Of a DNA stretch of 61,472 bases, positions 26,713-34,592 are shown in pieces. The translations under genes were made by a program, and so were the position numbers. The stretch is taken from NCBI RefSeq assembly GCF_014490485.1, contig NZ_JACTVA010000031.1, positions 1 through 61,472 of the forward strand, read 5' to 3'. Source of the stretch: Teichococcus aerophilus (GTDB lineage: Bacteria > Pseudomonadota > Alphaproteobacteria > Acetobacterales > Acetobacteraceae). How positions within the stretch are numbered: the first letter of the stretch is position 1; each line of letters begins with the position of its first letter. The notes under the pieces were generated by a model, which was not told the origin of the DNA, searched no databases, and was given only the letters and a program-made list of their open reading frames with translations.

Positions 26713-26957
26713 GCCGGGGGCCGGGCGACGTCCTCGCGCTTGCGCAGGGTGAAGCGGAACAGGCCGGCGGCTTCGCTGAAGCTGACCAGGGCGTGGCCGG
26801 TCTCCCGGCAATAGGCCTGGAAATCGGCGACGCTGGCGGGATCGGTGGCCAGCACGGTCAGGCGCGCGCCGCCGGGCAGGCCGCGCAGCACCTTGTTGGC
26901 CTTGAGGACGGGGAGTGGGCAGGTGAGGCCCTGGACGTCGAGCGTGGTTTCACTCAT
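26709..26957 (-). CDS. TusA/SirA-family sulfur carrier-like protein
   Basis: An 82-aa protein with the TusA signature LDVQGLTCPLPVLKANKVL, whose Cys carries sulfur in thiouridine or molybdopterin pathways, and TDPASVADFQAYCRETGHAL. The second half fits the usual TusA fold. Start ATG 26957 (MSETTLDVQG). First gene of a run of seven same-strand genes ending in tlyA. Whether it acts in tRNA thiolation or general sulfur transfer is open. Confidence 0.9.
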   Translation of the reverse strand: MSETTLDVQGLTCPLPVLKANKVLRGLPGGARLTVLATDPASVADFQAYCRETGHALVSFSEAAGLFRFTLRKREDVARPPA

Positions 26958-27022
26958 GGCCGGACAATGGATCATCCGGGCGGGGCGGATGCAAGGGGGC
27001 GGGGCTGCGCTGGGACGGGGGT

Positions 27023-27777
27023 AAGGCCGGGGGAAGGAATTCCCCCGGGCCCCCATCTTTTTCCTGCGAGTCTGGGGTGGGGCTTGGATGGGGGGTGAAG
27101 AGTGTTGGGGCTGCGAGCAGCCGGACCACAGGGGACTGTCTCGGAAGTCTGCTGAGTGAAGGCGAGGTCGGACTGTTTCGTGCCGGCACGGAGGCGCGCC
27201 TGGCCCAATGCGGGGGCATTGGGCAGGCTGCCGACAAGGCTGGTACGGAAAGGCCCGCCGCCACTCGGCAGGCTTTTGAAGCAGTCGCTCAGGCCTGCGG
27301 CGCTGTGCCGGCGGGCCAGGCAGTCGTTTGGATCAGCGTCGGGCTTCTTCGCTTTCGGCCCTTGGCGGGGGTGCGGTTGGATCGGGGGTGCGGTGGCCGA
27401 GCAGCGGTTCCGGCGCCTCATGCAGCGCCAGCCCTTCCCGCTGGTAGCGGATTCGGCGCACCCGTTCCCGCCGGTGCTCCAGCCATCGACCAATTCCGGC
27501 GAAAGCCAGCGGGCCGCAGCCGGTCGCCAGGCTGGCGTGGGTCTTGGCATCCAGAGGCAGCGGCAGCATCCAGGTGCCGAATGCAGCCGCCAGCCCCGCG
27601 GCCGCCGCCCATCCCCAGCCCCGGTAGTCCGTACCCGCGCCCGATCTCAAGCCGCCCTCCCCACTCCGCACCGCGCCAGACTATCGCCCCGCTGGGCCGA
27701 GCGCGACCTTGGGCATTCCGGGCGAAGAACTCGCGGACAAAAGATGGGGGCCTGGGGGAATTCTTTCCCCCAGCCTT
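27023..27777. repeat. Family A ends around a small gene (copy A8, 755 bp)
   Basis: Left end at 27023-27064 (arms CCGGGGGAA/TTCCCCCGG, then ATCTTTTTCCTGCGAGT) and right end at about 27736-27777 (CTGGGGGAA/TTCCCCCAG preceded by AAAAGATGG). The pair is inverted as in other copies but 755 bp apart, and a 112-codon membrane-protein ORF lies inside. The family core is missing. It could be a gene captured between two ends or a copy that grew by insertion. No other gene is visible at 27065-27332. Confidence 0.65.
27333..27671 (-). CDS. Small putative membrane protein inside repeat A8
   Basis: 112 aa: a short Gly-rich start, one or two hydrophobic segments (GWAAAAGLAAAFGTWMLPL and ASLATGCGPLAFAGI), then a strongly basic helix (RWLEHRRERVRRIRYQREG) and a Pro/Glu-rich tail. 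The positive charges after the membrane part suggest a cytoplasmic C-terminus. No family recognised; no clear ribosome binding site. It could be a spurious ORF in GC-rich DNA, but the hydrophobic/basic pattern speaks for coding. Confidence 0.45.
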   Translation of the reverse strand: MRSGEGGLRSGAGTDYRGWGWAAAAGLAAAFGTWMLPLPLDAKTHASLATGCGPLAFAGIGRWLEHRRERVRRIRYQREGLALHEAPEPLLGHRTPDPTAPPPRAESEEARR

Positions 27778-27816
27778 GCTTCCTCCACCCCCCCGCCCCC
27801 GCCTATCCTCCCCGCC

Positions 27817-28719
27817 ATGGATCTACGCATCGGCATCGACCTCGGCGGCACCAAGACGGAGATCGTGGCGCTGGCCCCTGACGGCGAGGTGCGGCTGCGC
27901 CGCCGCGCCCGCACCCCGGGTGATTATGATGGCATCCTTGGCCTGCTGACCGGCCTGGTGGTGGAGGCGGAGGCGGAGTTGGGCGCCGCCGCGCCCGCCC
28001 CGGTGGGAATCGGCATCCCCGGCAGCCTGAGCCCGGCGACGGGGCTGGTGCGCAACGCCAACACCCAGTGCCTGAACGGCCGGGCGCTGGATGCGGACCT
28101 CGCGGCACGGCTGGGGCGGAAGGTGCGGGTTTCCAACGACGCCAATTGCCTGGCGCTGAGCGAGGCCGCGGATGGCGCCGGGGCCGGGCATGGCGTGGTG
28201 TTCAGCGTGATCCTGGGTACCGGGTGCGGCGGTGGCATCGTCGTCGGCGGGCGGTTGATCGAGGGCTACAACAAGGTGGGCGGCGAGTGGGGGCATACCC
28301 CCCTGCCCTGGATGACGCCGGGCGAGTTCCCCGGCCCACGCTGCTGGTGCGGGTTGCAGGGCTGCCTGGAGACCTTCCTGTGCGGCCCGGCCCTGGCGGC
28401 GGACTGGAAGGGCGCGGGCGAGCGGGATGCCGGCGGCATCGCCGAGGCCGCCGCCAGTGGCGATGCGGCGGCGCGCGGGGCGCTGGAGCGGCATGCCAGC
28501 CGGCTGGCGCGCGCGCTGGCCGCCATCACCAACCTGATCGATCCCGATGCGATCGTGCTGGGGGGCGGGCTATCCAACCTGGCGCATCTGTATGAGGAGG
28601 TGCCGCGGCTGATGGAGCCATGGATCTTCGGCGATGTCGGCCGCACCCGGCTGCTGCGGGCGCGGCACGGCGATTCCTCCGGCGTGTTCGGCGCCGCACG
28701 GCTGTGGGACGAGGGATGA
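27817..28719 (+). CDS. ROK-family sugar kinase (fructokinase/Mak-like)
   Basis: A 300-aa kinase with the phosphate-1 motif IGIDLGGTKTEIVAL, VSNDANCLALSEA, the catalytic/ATP region VILGTGCGGGIVVGGRL and the ROK zinc site GGEWGHTPLPW with CWCGLQGCLETF. E. coli Mak (fructokinase) and NagK (N-acetylglucosamine kinase) are the nearest well-known types; the RIGIDLGGTKTE start is more like Mak. The stop overlaps the racemase start (ATGA), so both are one transcript. Confidence 0.92.
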   Translation: MDLRIGIDLGGTKTEIVALAPDGEVRLRRRARTPGDYDGILGLLTGLVVEAEAELGAAAPAPVGIGIPGSLSPATGLVRNANTQCLNGRALDADLAARLGRKVRVSNDANCLALSEAADGAGAGHGVVFSVILGTGCGGGIVVGGRLIEGYNKVGGEWGHTPLPWMTPGEFPGPRCWCGLQGCLETFLCGPALAADWKGAGERDAGGIAEAAASGDAAARGALERHASRLARALAAITNLIDPDAIVLGGGLSNLAHLYEEVPRLMEPWIFGDVGRTRLLRARHGDSSGVFGAARLWDEG

Positions 28720-29453
28720 CGCGCATGCAGGGCGAGCAAAAGGTCATCGGGCTGCTGGGCGGCATGAGCTGGGAAAGCTCGGCCGAGTATTACCGCATCA
28801 TCAACGAGGCGGTGCGGGAGCGGCTGGGCGGGCTGCATTCGGCGCGCTGCCTGATGTGGTCCTTCGACTTCGCCACGGTCGAGGCGTTGCAGCATGCCGG
28901 GCGGTGGGACGACGCGACCGCGCTGATGATCGACGCCGCCCGGCGGCTGGAACGCGGCGGGGCCGACTTCATCCTGATCTGCACCAATACCATGCACCGC
29001 ATGGCGGACGCCGTGCAGGCGGCGATCGGCATCCCCATCCTGCACATCGCCGACCCGACGGCGGAGCGCATCAAGGCCGCCGGGCTGCGCCGCATCGGCC
29101 TGCTGGGCACCGCCTTCACCATGGAGCAGGATTTCTACAAGGGCCGCCTGGCCCGGCAGCACGGGCTGGAGGTGCTGGTGCCGGAGGAGGCGGACCGCGC
29201 CACGGTCCATCGCATCATCTACGACGAACTGGTGCAGGGGCGGGTCGAGCCCGCCTCCCGCGCCGCGTACCGGGAGATCATCGCCCGGCTGGTGGACCGG
29301 GGGGCGGAGGCGGTGATCCTGGGCTGCACCGAGATCATGCTGCTGGTGAAGCCGGAAGACAGCAGCGTGCCGCAATTCGACACCACGGCGATCCACGCGG
29401 AGGTGGCGGTGGAACGGGCCCTGGCTGGGGTGGGGCTGGCATCGGAGGGATGA
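28716..29453 (+). CDS. Aspartate/glutamate racemase-family protein (YgeA-like)
   Basis: 245 aa. Family marks: IGLLGGMSWESSAEYYRIINE, DFILICTNTMHRMAD with the first catalytic Cys, and AEAVILGCTEIMLLV with the second Cys. Both catalytic cysteines are present, so it should be active; YgeA-type enzymes racemise several amino acids. The ATG at 28716 overlaps the kinase stop; a second ATG at 28725 is possible. Link to sugar metabolism is by position only. Confidence 0.9.
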   Translation: MTRMQGEQKVIGLLGGMSWESSAEYYRIINEAVRERLGGLHSARCLMWSFDFATVEALQHAGRWDDATALMIDAARRLERGGADFILICTNTMHRMADAVQAAIGIPILHIADPTAERIKAAGLRRIGLLGTAFTMEQDFYKGRLARQHGLEVLVPEEADRATVHRIIYDELVQGRVEPASRAAYREIIARLVDRGAEAVILGCTEIMLLVKPEDSSVPQFDTTAIHAEVAVERALAGVGLASEG

Positions 29454-29465
29454 AGGCGAAGAGTT

Positions 29466-29711
29466 AAGGCCGGGGAAGGAATTCCCCAGGCCCCTTCTTT
29501 CTTTTTTTCGAGTTTTCGCGCGGGGCTTTTGAAGCCGTGCGCTTGAGAGACGGCTGGGTGCGCCGGAGGTCCAGCACCTCCGGCGACTGAAGGTTCAGCC
29601 CCGCGTGGCCTATTGTTAAAATCATCAAGCAGCGCCCGCTCCCAGTCCTGAAGCGCTTCGCTAAACTCGCAGAAAAAAAGAAGGGGTCCGGGGAATTCCT
29701 TCCCCGGCCTT
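29466..29711. repeat. Family A inverted-terminator repeat, copy A9
   Basis: Starts 12 nt after the racemase stop. Left arms CCGGGGAA/TTCCCCAGG with one mismatch, then CTTTCTTTTTTTCGAGTTTT. Inner palindrome CGCCGGAGGTC-CAG-CACCTCCGGCG has one mismatch. Core ACTGAAGGTTCAGCCCC and CTGAAGCGCTTCGCTAAAC, right end near consensus. Between two same-strand genes. Confidence 0.9.
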
Positions 29712-29797
29712 CTCCCACCCCCGTCTCGCCCATCTTTGAAGGGAGCGCGCGCGTGATTCGCTGGCGCGGGCGGGTGTGATTGGCCCAGGCTGAGGGC

Positions 29798-30439
29798 ATG
29801 GAACGCTATATTCTTTATGGGAACCGGCGCTCCGGTTCCGCGACGGTCGAGATGGCGCTGGCGGAGATTGGCGCGCCGGTGGAGTTGCGGGATGTGCCGT
29901 TGGAGGGCGACCACCAGTTGGCCCCCGGGTATCTCAAGATCAACCCGATGGGGCGCCTTCCCGCGCTGGTGCTGCCGGACGGCACGGTGCTGACGGAGAG
30001 CCTGGCGATTCTGCTGACCCTGGTGGACCGGCACCCGGAGGCCGGGTTGTTGCCGCCGCCGGGGGAGACGGGCCGGGCGATCGCGCTGCGGTGGATGACG
30101 CTGGCGGCGGCCGAGTTCTACCCGCATGTCACCCGCTACGATTATCCCGAGCGCTTTACCCCCGAGGCGGGCTGCGCCCCGGCGCTGCGGACCCGCGCGA
30201 TGGAAATGGGGCGGGAGATCTGGACGATGGTGGAGCGGGAGGCGGCGCCGGCGCCGTTTATCCTGGGGGAGCGGTTCTCGCTGGCGGACATCTACCTCTC
30301 GGTCCTGACGCGCTGGATGAAGGGGGATGACTGGCTTCCGGCGCACTGCCCGCGGCTGGATGCGCTGGCGCGGGCGGTGGCGGCGCGGCCGGCGGCGGGG
30401 CCGGTCTGGCAGCGGCATTTTGGCCGGGAGACGGGCTGA
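29798..30439 (+). CDS. Glutathione S-transferase family protein
   Basis: 213 aa. The thioredoxin-like N-terminal domain has YGNRRSGSATVEMALAEIGA (Ser at the usual catalytic spot), NPMGRLPALVLPDGTVLTES with the cis-Pro and the glutathione-contacting Glu-Ser. The all-helical C-terminal domain contains FILGERFSLADIYLSVLTRWM, the N-capping Asp motif. ATG 29798 preceded by GAGGG. Cytoplasmic; substrate unknown. Confidence 0.9.
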   Translation: MERYILYGNRRSGSATVEMALAEIGAPVELRDVPLEGDHQLAPGYLKINPMGRLPALVLPDGTVLTESLAILLTLVDRHPEAGLLPPPGETGRAIALRWMTLAAAEFYPHVTRYDYPERFTPEAGCAPALRTRAMEMGREIWTMVEREAAPAPFILGERFSLADIYLSVLTRWMKGDDWLPAHCPRLDALARAVAARPAAGPVWQRHFGRETG

Positions 30440-30749
30440 GCCTTTCCGTGCTGGAGCATGGTCCGTTCGCACAGGCGCACTTTGGGTGTTCTGGCTGTTT
30501 GGGGGCGAATCTTGACCCCATCCGGTGATTCCAGCTGATGGCGATCGGCTCCAGGCGGCGTGTGGACCTGGGGCGACGACTGGGCGTGTGGCTTGGCACG
30601 ATGCGCTTCGCGTGACGGGGCAAGGCGGGCGATCGCGGCCTGATTCATGAAACCACGTCCATGAAGGCTGGCGCTTTCGGGCGGTTGGCCCCACCTCGGC
30701 CGGGAATGCGCTTGCTGCACCGCAGCAACCCTGGCTGAGGCTTTTCCCG
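30440..30749. other. Gap between GST and MFS genes, no gene seen
   Basis: 310 bp without a convincing ORF or family A repeat. GGAGCATGGTCCGTTCGCACA at ~30453 is related to the palindrome spacer at 16752-16793. The last ~100 bp should contain the promoter of the MFS gene, but no clear -35/-10 pair stands out. Confidence 0.5.
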
Positions 30750-31967
30750 ATGTCCATCTCCGCCACCGCCGCGCCCCTGCCACGGGCCATGCCCGCATGG
30801 CTGGTGCTGCTCATGGCCGCCGCCTGCGGCATCCTGGTCGCCAATCTGTATTACGCGCAGCCGCTGATCGGGCCGATCAGCCAGTCGCTTGGCCTGAGCC
30901 CGGCGGCTGCCGGGCTGATCGTCACGCTGGCCCAGGTGGGATACGGGCTGGGGCTGTTGCTGCTGGTGCCGTTGGGCGACCTGGTGGAGAACCGCCTTCT
31001 GGTGGTCGGCGTGGTGGCCGCCTGTGCCGTTTCCCTGGCTGGGGCGGCGGTATCCAGCACGGCGCTGCCGTTCCTGCTCTCCGCCCTCGCCATCGGAATC
31101 TGCACCGTGGCGGCGCAGATCCTGGTGCCGTTCGCGGCGCATCTCTCGCCGGAGCCGATCCGTGGCCGCGTGGTCGGCCAGGTGATGAGCGGGCTGCTGC
31201 TGGGCATCATGCTGGCGCGGCCGCTGGCCAGCCTCATCGCCAGCGTTTCCGGCTGGCATACCGTATTCGTGCTCTCCGCCGTGGTGACGGCGGTGCTGGC
31301 CGTGGCGCTGTGGCGGCTGCTGCCGCAGCGCGTGCCGGCGCATGCGGGGGTCAGCTATGGCGGGCTGTTGCGCTCCATGGCGAAGCTATGGGGTACGCAG
31401 CCGGTGCTGCGGCGGCGGGCGCTGTGCCATGCGGGACTGTTTTCCGCCTTCAGCCTGTTCTGGACCGCGGTGCCGCTGCACCTGACGGAGCAGTTCGGCA
31501 TGACCCAGCGCGGCATCGCGCTGTTTGCCCTGGTGGGCGTGGCGGGGGCGCTGGTGGCGCCGCTGGCCGGGCGGCTGGCCGATGCCGGACAGATGCGGCC
31601 GGCCCTGGCGCGCAACGGCATCCGGCTGGCCCTGGCCATGGGGGCGGTGGCCTTCCCCGTCTCGCTGCTGGGCAGTGGCGGGGTGGCGCTCGGCGCCCTG
31701 CTGGTGGGCGCCATCCTGCTCGATGCGGCGGTGACGCTGAACCTCATTCTCTCGCAGCGCGCGGTGTATGCGTTGGGGGATGCCATCCGCAGCCGGCTGA
31801 ACGGGCTGTTCATGGCGGTGTTCTTCACCGGCGGCGCCATCGGCTCGGCCCTGGGCGGGTGGGCGATGGCGGAAGGCGGCTGGGGACTGACGGCCTGGGT
31901 GGGGTTCGCCCTGCCGGCGGCGGCCCTGGCCTATGCGCTGTTCGAGGGGGTGCGGGGCGAAGGGTAG
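30750..31967 (+). CDS. MFS transporter, drug/metabolite exporter type
   Basis: A 405-aa inner-membrane protein with 12 predicted helices in two halves. GYGLGLLLLVPLGDLVENR after TM2 is the loop 2-3 motif of MFS (G-x-L-x-D-R/N), and a duplicate occurs as GALVAPLAGRLADAGQ in the second half. Similar to YnfM/NepI-like proton-driven exporters that begin with AANLYYAQPLI. Stands alone; the substrate is unknown. The family A copy begins 2 nt after its stop codon. Confidence 0.9.
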   Translation: MSISATAAPLPRAMPAWLVLLMAAACGILVANLYYAQPLIGPISQSLGLSPAAAGLIVTLAQVGYGLGLLLLVPLGDLVENRLLVVGVVAACAVSLAGAAVSSTALPFLLSALAIGICTVAAQILVPFAAHLSPEPIRGRVVGQVMSGLLLGIMLARPLASLIASVSGWHTVFVLSAVVTAVLAVALWRLLPQRVPAHAGVSYGGLLRSMAKLWGTQPVLRRRALCHAGLFSAFSLFWTAVPLHLTEQFGMTQRGIALFALVGVAGALVAPLAGRLADAGQMRPALARNGIRLALAMGAVAFPVSLLGSGGVALGALLVGAILLDAAVTLNLILSQRAVYALGDAIRSRLNGLFMAVFFTGGAIGSALGGWAMAEGGWGLTAWVGFALPAAALAYALFEGVRGEG

Positions 31968-31969
31968 GG

Positions 31970-32439
31970 AAGGCCGGGGAAGGAATTCCCCGGGCCCCTT
32001 CTTTTTTCTTCGGGTCTCTGGGGGTGGCAGCGACGGGGGTTGGCCGGCCCTTGGTTTGGTGCGCGACCTTTGGGGTGCGGGTTGACTTGGGAACTGCCGG
32101 GTGGCCGTGGCGCCCTTGGTCATACCGGTGTCTGGCTGACAGGGCCTGCAGTGGCGCGCGGCGGCACAGGAACATTCCGGCTGCGCCTTGGGCGCGGGCT
32201 CACCTGAGGCGGAAGCGCTGCGAATCACGCGATCAGGAACATGGAGAGAGCGCGCTTTGTGAGCGCACAGGTCATGCCCTCACTCGTCCTTCTGACGCGT
32301 TGCAGCCTGTGCTGGCGTCAGAAGCAGTTCAGGCGCGGCCGCGCGGGTCGCCGGAAGCCCGACGCACCACCCGGCCATCCAGGCCCGAACCCAACTCGAG
32401 GAAAGACGATGCGGCCTGGGGAATTCCTTCCCCAGCCTT
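31970..32439. repeat. Family A repeat, copy A10 (470 bp, core replaced)
   Basis: Left end CCGGGGAA-GGAA-TTCCCCGG plus T6, right end CTGGGGAA/TTCCCCAG. Orientation as usual between convergent MFS and phnA-like genes. The interior is longer than in other copies and I find no trace of the inner palindrome or core; GCGTTGCAGCCTGTGCTGGC and CCTTCTGACGC/GCGTCAGAAG at ~32288-32326 form a local hairpin. No gene inside. Confidence 0.75.
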
Positions 32440-32472
32440 CCGCTTGCCTCCACCTCGCCCACCGCCGGCGTG

Positions 32473-32703
32473 TCAGGCCTTCTTCAGGAAGCAGGCTTTC
32501 AGCACCAGGCCCTTCACCTTGTCGGCGTTGCACTCGATCTCGTCGGGGTCGTCGGTCAGGCGGATGTTCTTGATCAGGGTGCCGCGCTTCAGGGTGACGG
32601 AGGTGCCCTTCACCTTCAGGTCCTTGATGACCTGGACGGAGTCGCCGTCGCTCAGGCGGGCGCCGTTGCTGTCCTTCACCACGATCTCGTCCGACACGGC
32701 CAT
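32473..32703 (-). CDS. PhnA/YjdM C-terminal domain protein, short form
   Basis: A 76-aa beta-rich protein: VVKDSNGARLSDGDSVQVIK, then LKRGTLIKNIRLTDDPDEI and GLVLKACFLKKA. This is the C-terminal domain of YjdM (once called PhnA); the N-terminal zinc-ribbon of the E. coli protein is absent, as in several short homologues. Name and phosphonate link are historical; the real role is not known. ATG 32703 chosen (MAVSDEIVVK); another ATG lies four codons upstream. Confidence 0.88.
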   Translation of the reverse strand: MAVSDEIVVKDSNGARLSDGDSVQVIKDLKVKGTSVTLKRGTLIKNIRLTDDPDEIECNADKVKGLVLKACFLKKA

Positions 32704-32871
32704 GCTCTCCCTCACGCGGCCGCTGGGTTGCGGCGCGGCGGGGTTATCGGCCCTGGCGGCGGTGGCGCCAAGGGGATGGGCTCAACGAGGGGGGCGGCGC
32801 GGAGATGTCTGCCGTTTGGGACAGCGGAGGCGTCGCGGCCCTGGACGCATCGATATCCGGATCTGGACAGG

Positions 32872-33114
32872 AAGGCCGGGGAAGGGATTCCCCGGGCCCC
32901 TTCTTTTTTCTTCGAGTCTTCGGGTGTGGCTGCCGGGGGCGTCCTGCCTTTCCGCGGCCGGACCGGGGTGACGCCGGAGACTGATGGTTCAGCCCCGGTG
33001 GCCCGTGATCTTTCACGGAAGCATCTGCCGGCTTCGAAGCCCCACGCCAACGGACAGAGAAAAGATGGCGTCGACGTATACGTTTACGCAGGGGGATTCT
33101 TTCCCCTGACCCTT
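32872..33114. repeat. Family A repeat, copy A11 (right end decayed)
   Basis: The left end is intact (CCGGGGAA-GGGA-TTCCCCGG + T6). Core GAGACTGATGGTTCAGCCCC is recognisable though the inner palindrome has been lost. The right end has diverged: CAGGGGGATTCTTTCCCCTG still pairs, with CAGGGG/CCCCTG instead of CCGGGG/CCCCGG, but the A-rich flank is broken up. Between two minus-strand genes. Confidence 0.75.
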
Positions 33115-33168
33115 TTCTCGCCCTGAGCTGGCCGACCCTGAGCTGGAGGTCGATTGGCCCTGGGGATG

Positions 33169-33210
33169 CGGCGCATGGCCGCGCCCTTGTGGGGTCGCGG
33201 CCATGCGCCG
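33169..33210 (-). terminator. Very strong hairpin after the aldolase gene
   Basis: A 15-bp perfect stem (CGGCGCATGGCCGCG with its complement) around CCCTTGTGGGGT, which can add three more pairs. It starts 7 nt after the aldolase stop. No T-tract follows, so it may protect the mRNA 3' end or act with Rho. Confidence 0.7.
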
Positions 33211-33217
33211 GCGAGGG

Positions 33218-33979
33218 TCAGCCCTTGCGCATCACCGCCACGTCGCGCAGCGCGCCGACGCCAACCAGCGCGGCGTCGTTGCTGACGGTGGTGAAGCGGA
33301 AGCCCATCTTGATCATCTTGAGCGCGTATTCCGGCGTGCCGTTGTGCAGGCCGACGGCGATGTTGCGCTTGGCGGCTTCCTTCAGCAGGCGCTCGTAGAT
33401 GGTCATCACCTCCGGTTCCTCCCGGTCCAGCCGCGGCGGCAGGCCGAGGGTGATGCCGAGGTCGGACGGGCCGATATAGATCGCGTCGATGCCGGGGACA
33501 TCCAGGATGGCTTCCAGGTTATCCAGCGCCTGCTTCGTCTCGATCATGGCGATGACGGCGATGTCGTCATTCGCCGTGTCGAAATAGGCACCGCCCTGGC
33601 CGTAGATCGCCGCGCGGACGGGGCCGAAGGAGCGGGTGCCGACCGGTGCGTAGCGGCAGGCGGAGACCAGGGCCTTCGCCTCGGCCGGGGTGTTGATCAT
33701 GGGGCAGATGACGCCCATGGCGCCGGCATCGAGCACCTTGCCGATGATGCCCTGCTCCAGCCACGGCACGCGCACCAGCGGCGTGACCGGATGCGCCTGG
33801 ATGGCCTGCATGCAGGCGACGGTGGACATGTAGTCCTGGATGCCGTGCTGCATATCCACGGTCAGGCTGTCGAAGCCCGCCTTCGCCATCAGCTCCGCGC
33901 TGAAGGCCGACGGAATGCCAAGCCAACCATTGACCACCGCGCGGCCCTGTTTCCACGCATCCTTCACCGGGTTCGACAT
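33218..33979 (-). CDS. HpcH/HpaI-family class II aldolase
   Basis: 253 aa. This family cleaves 4-hydroxy-2-oxo acids to pyruvate and an aldehyde using a divalent metal. Signatures: NGWLGIPSAFSAELMAKAGF, LTVDMQHGIQDY with catalytic His, PLVRVPW with the carboxylate-binding Arg, IAMIETKQALDNLEAIL with metal-binding Glu, and AIYIGPSDLGITLGL with metal-binding Asp. Close in type to GarL/RhmA/HpcH; which sugar or aromatic acid it serves is not clear as no pathway genes adjoin it. Confidence 0.93.
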   Translation of the reverse strand: MSNPVKDAWKQGRAVVNGWLGIPSAFSAELMAKAGFDSLTVDMQHGIQDYMSTVACMQAIQAHPVTPLVRVPWLEQGIIGKVLDAGAMGVICPMINTPAEAKALVSACRYAPVGTRSFGPVRAAIYGQGGAYFDTANDDIAVIAMIETKQALDNLEAILDVPGIDAIYIGPSDLGITLGLPPRLDREEPEVMTIYERLLKEAAKRNIAVGLHNGTPEYALKMIKMGFRFTTVSNDAALVGVGALRDVAVMRKG

Positions 33980-34473
33980 GCTTGGGACGTCCTCATGTTA
34001 TCTGCTGACCTGCCATTCGTGGCGGGTGAGGAAACGCTAGGCTCCGATCCCCGAAGCGTCAACGCGACCTGGGCGGGGTTGGGGCGCGATGTTCGCCGTG
34101 GGGGAACATATCGCGGGGGATTCGCCCGGCCCCGCTTCTGGGTTTCGCGCTGTGGAACCGGCAGGCGGGGGCGGGGGTTTTTGGAATAGCGCGGAGCCTG
34201 CCGAGGGCGCGCCTCGAGAAGGGCGCTGCCCCTCTCACACTCTCCCCGCCAAAGGCCTGAGGCCTTTGGAAACCCGGTTGGGGTTTGGGCCCGATCGGGG
34301 TGGCGTGTTCCGGTTGTGGGTGGCGCCGGCAAAAAACCGCCCAAGGGTTTCGCTGCTTGCAGAGCGTTCGCGTGCGCGGTTGGCGGAGGCGGGGCGCGCC
34401 GAAGGGACGCGCTGCCAAGACGTTATCCATCCGCTGACCAGCACAGCCGAAATCCCCACAGCCACCCCGCAAT
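33980..34473. other. Gap before the DDAH-like gene, repeat remnants only
   Basis: About 490 bp with no plausible gene. It contains a small palindrome (ATGTTC...GAACAT near 34089-34109) and the family B hairpins at 34219-34275. Promoters for the aldolase gene should lie in the first 100 bp. Confidence 0.5.
34219..34275. repeat. Family B repeat, end 1 (copy B1)
   Basis: GAGAAGGGCGCTGCCCCTCTC, ACACTCTCCCCGCC and the hairpin AAAGGCC-TGA-GGCCTTTGG-AAACCC. Two further copies stand at 37206-37266 and 40289-40350, there accompanied by a second hairpin (end 2). Here end 2 is absent and the sequence runs into a solitary family A right end. Confidence 0.75.
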
Positions 34474-34520
34474 GACTCGAAAAAAGAAGATGGGGTCCGG
34501 GGAATTCCTTCCCCGGCCTT
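34474..34520 (-). terminator. Solitary family A right end (A12)
   Basis: ACTCGAAAAAAGAAGATGG followed by TCCGGGGAA-TTCC-TTCCCCGG-CCTT. The partner left end is not found upstream; instead a family B hairpin lies at 34219-34275. It sits upstream of the plus-strand DDAH-like gene, so it terminates nothing obvious on its own strand. It suggests that B insertion or deletion removed the other half. Confidence 0.75.
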
Positions 34521-34592
34521 CCCTCCCGCCGCACGACATTTGCGGCGTGCCCCCCTGGCCGGGCGTGCGGGACGGGCGTAGCCTTGCTGTCC

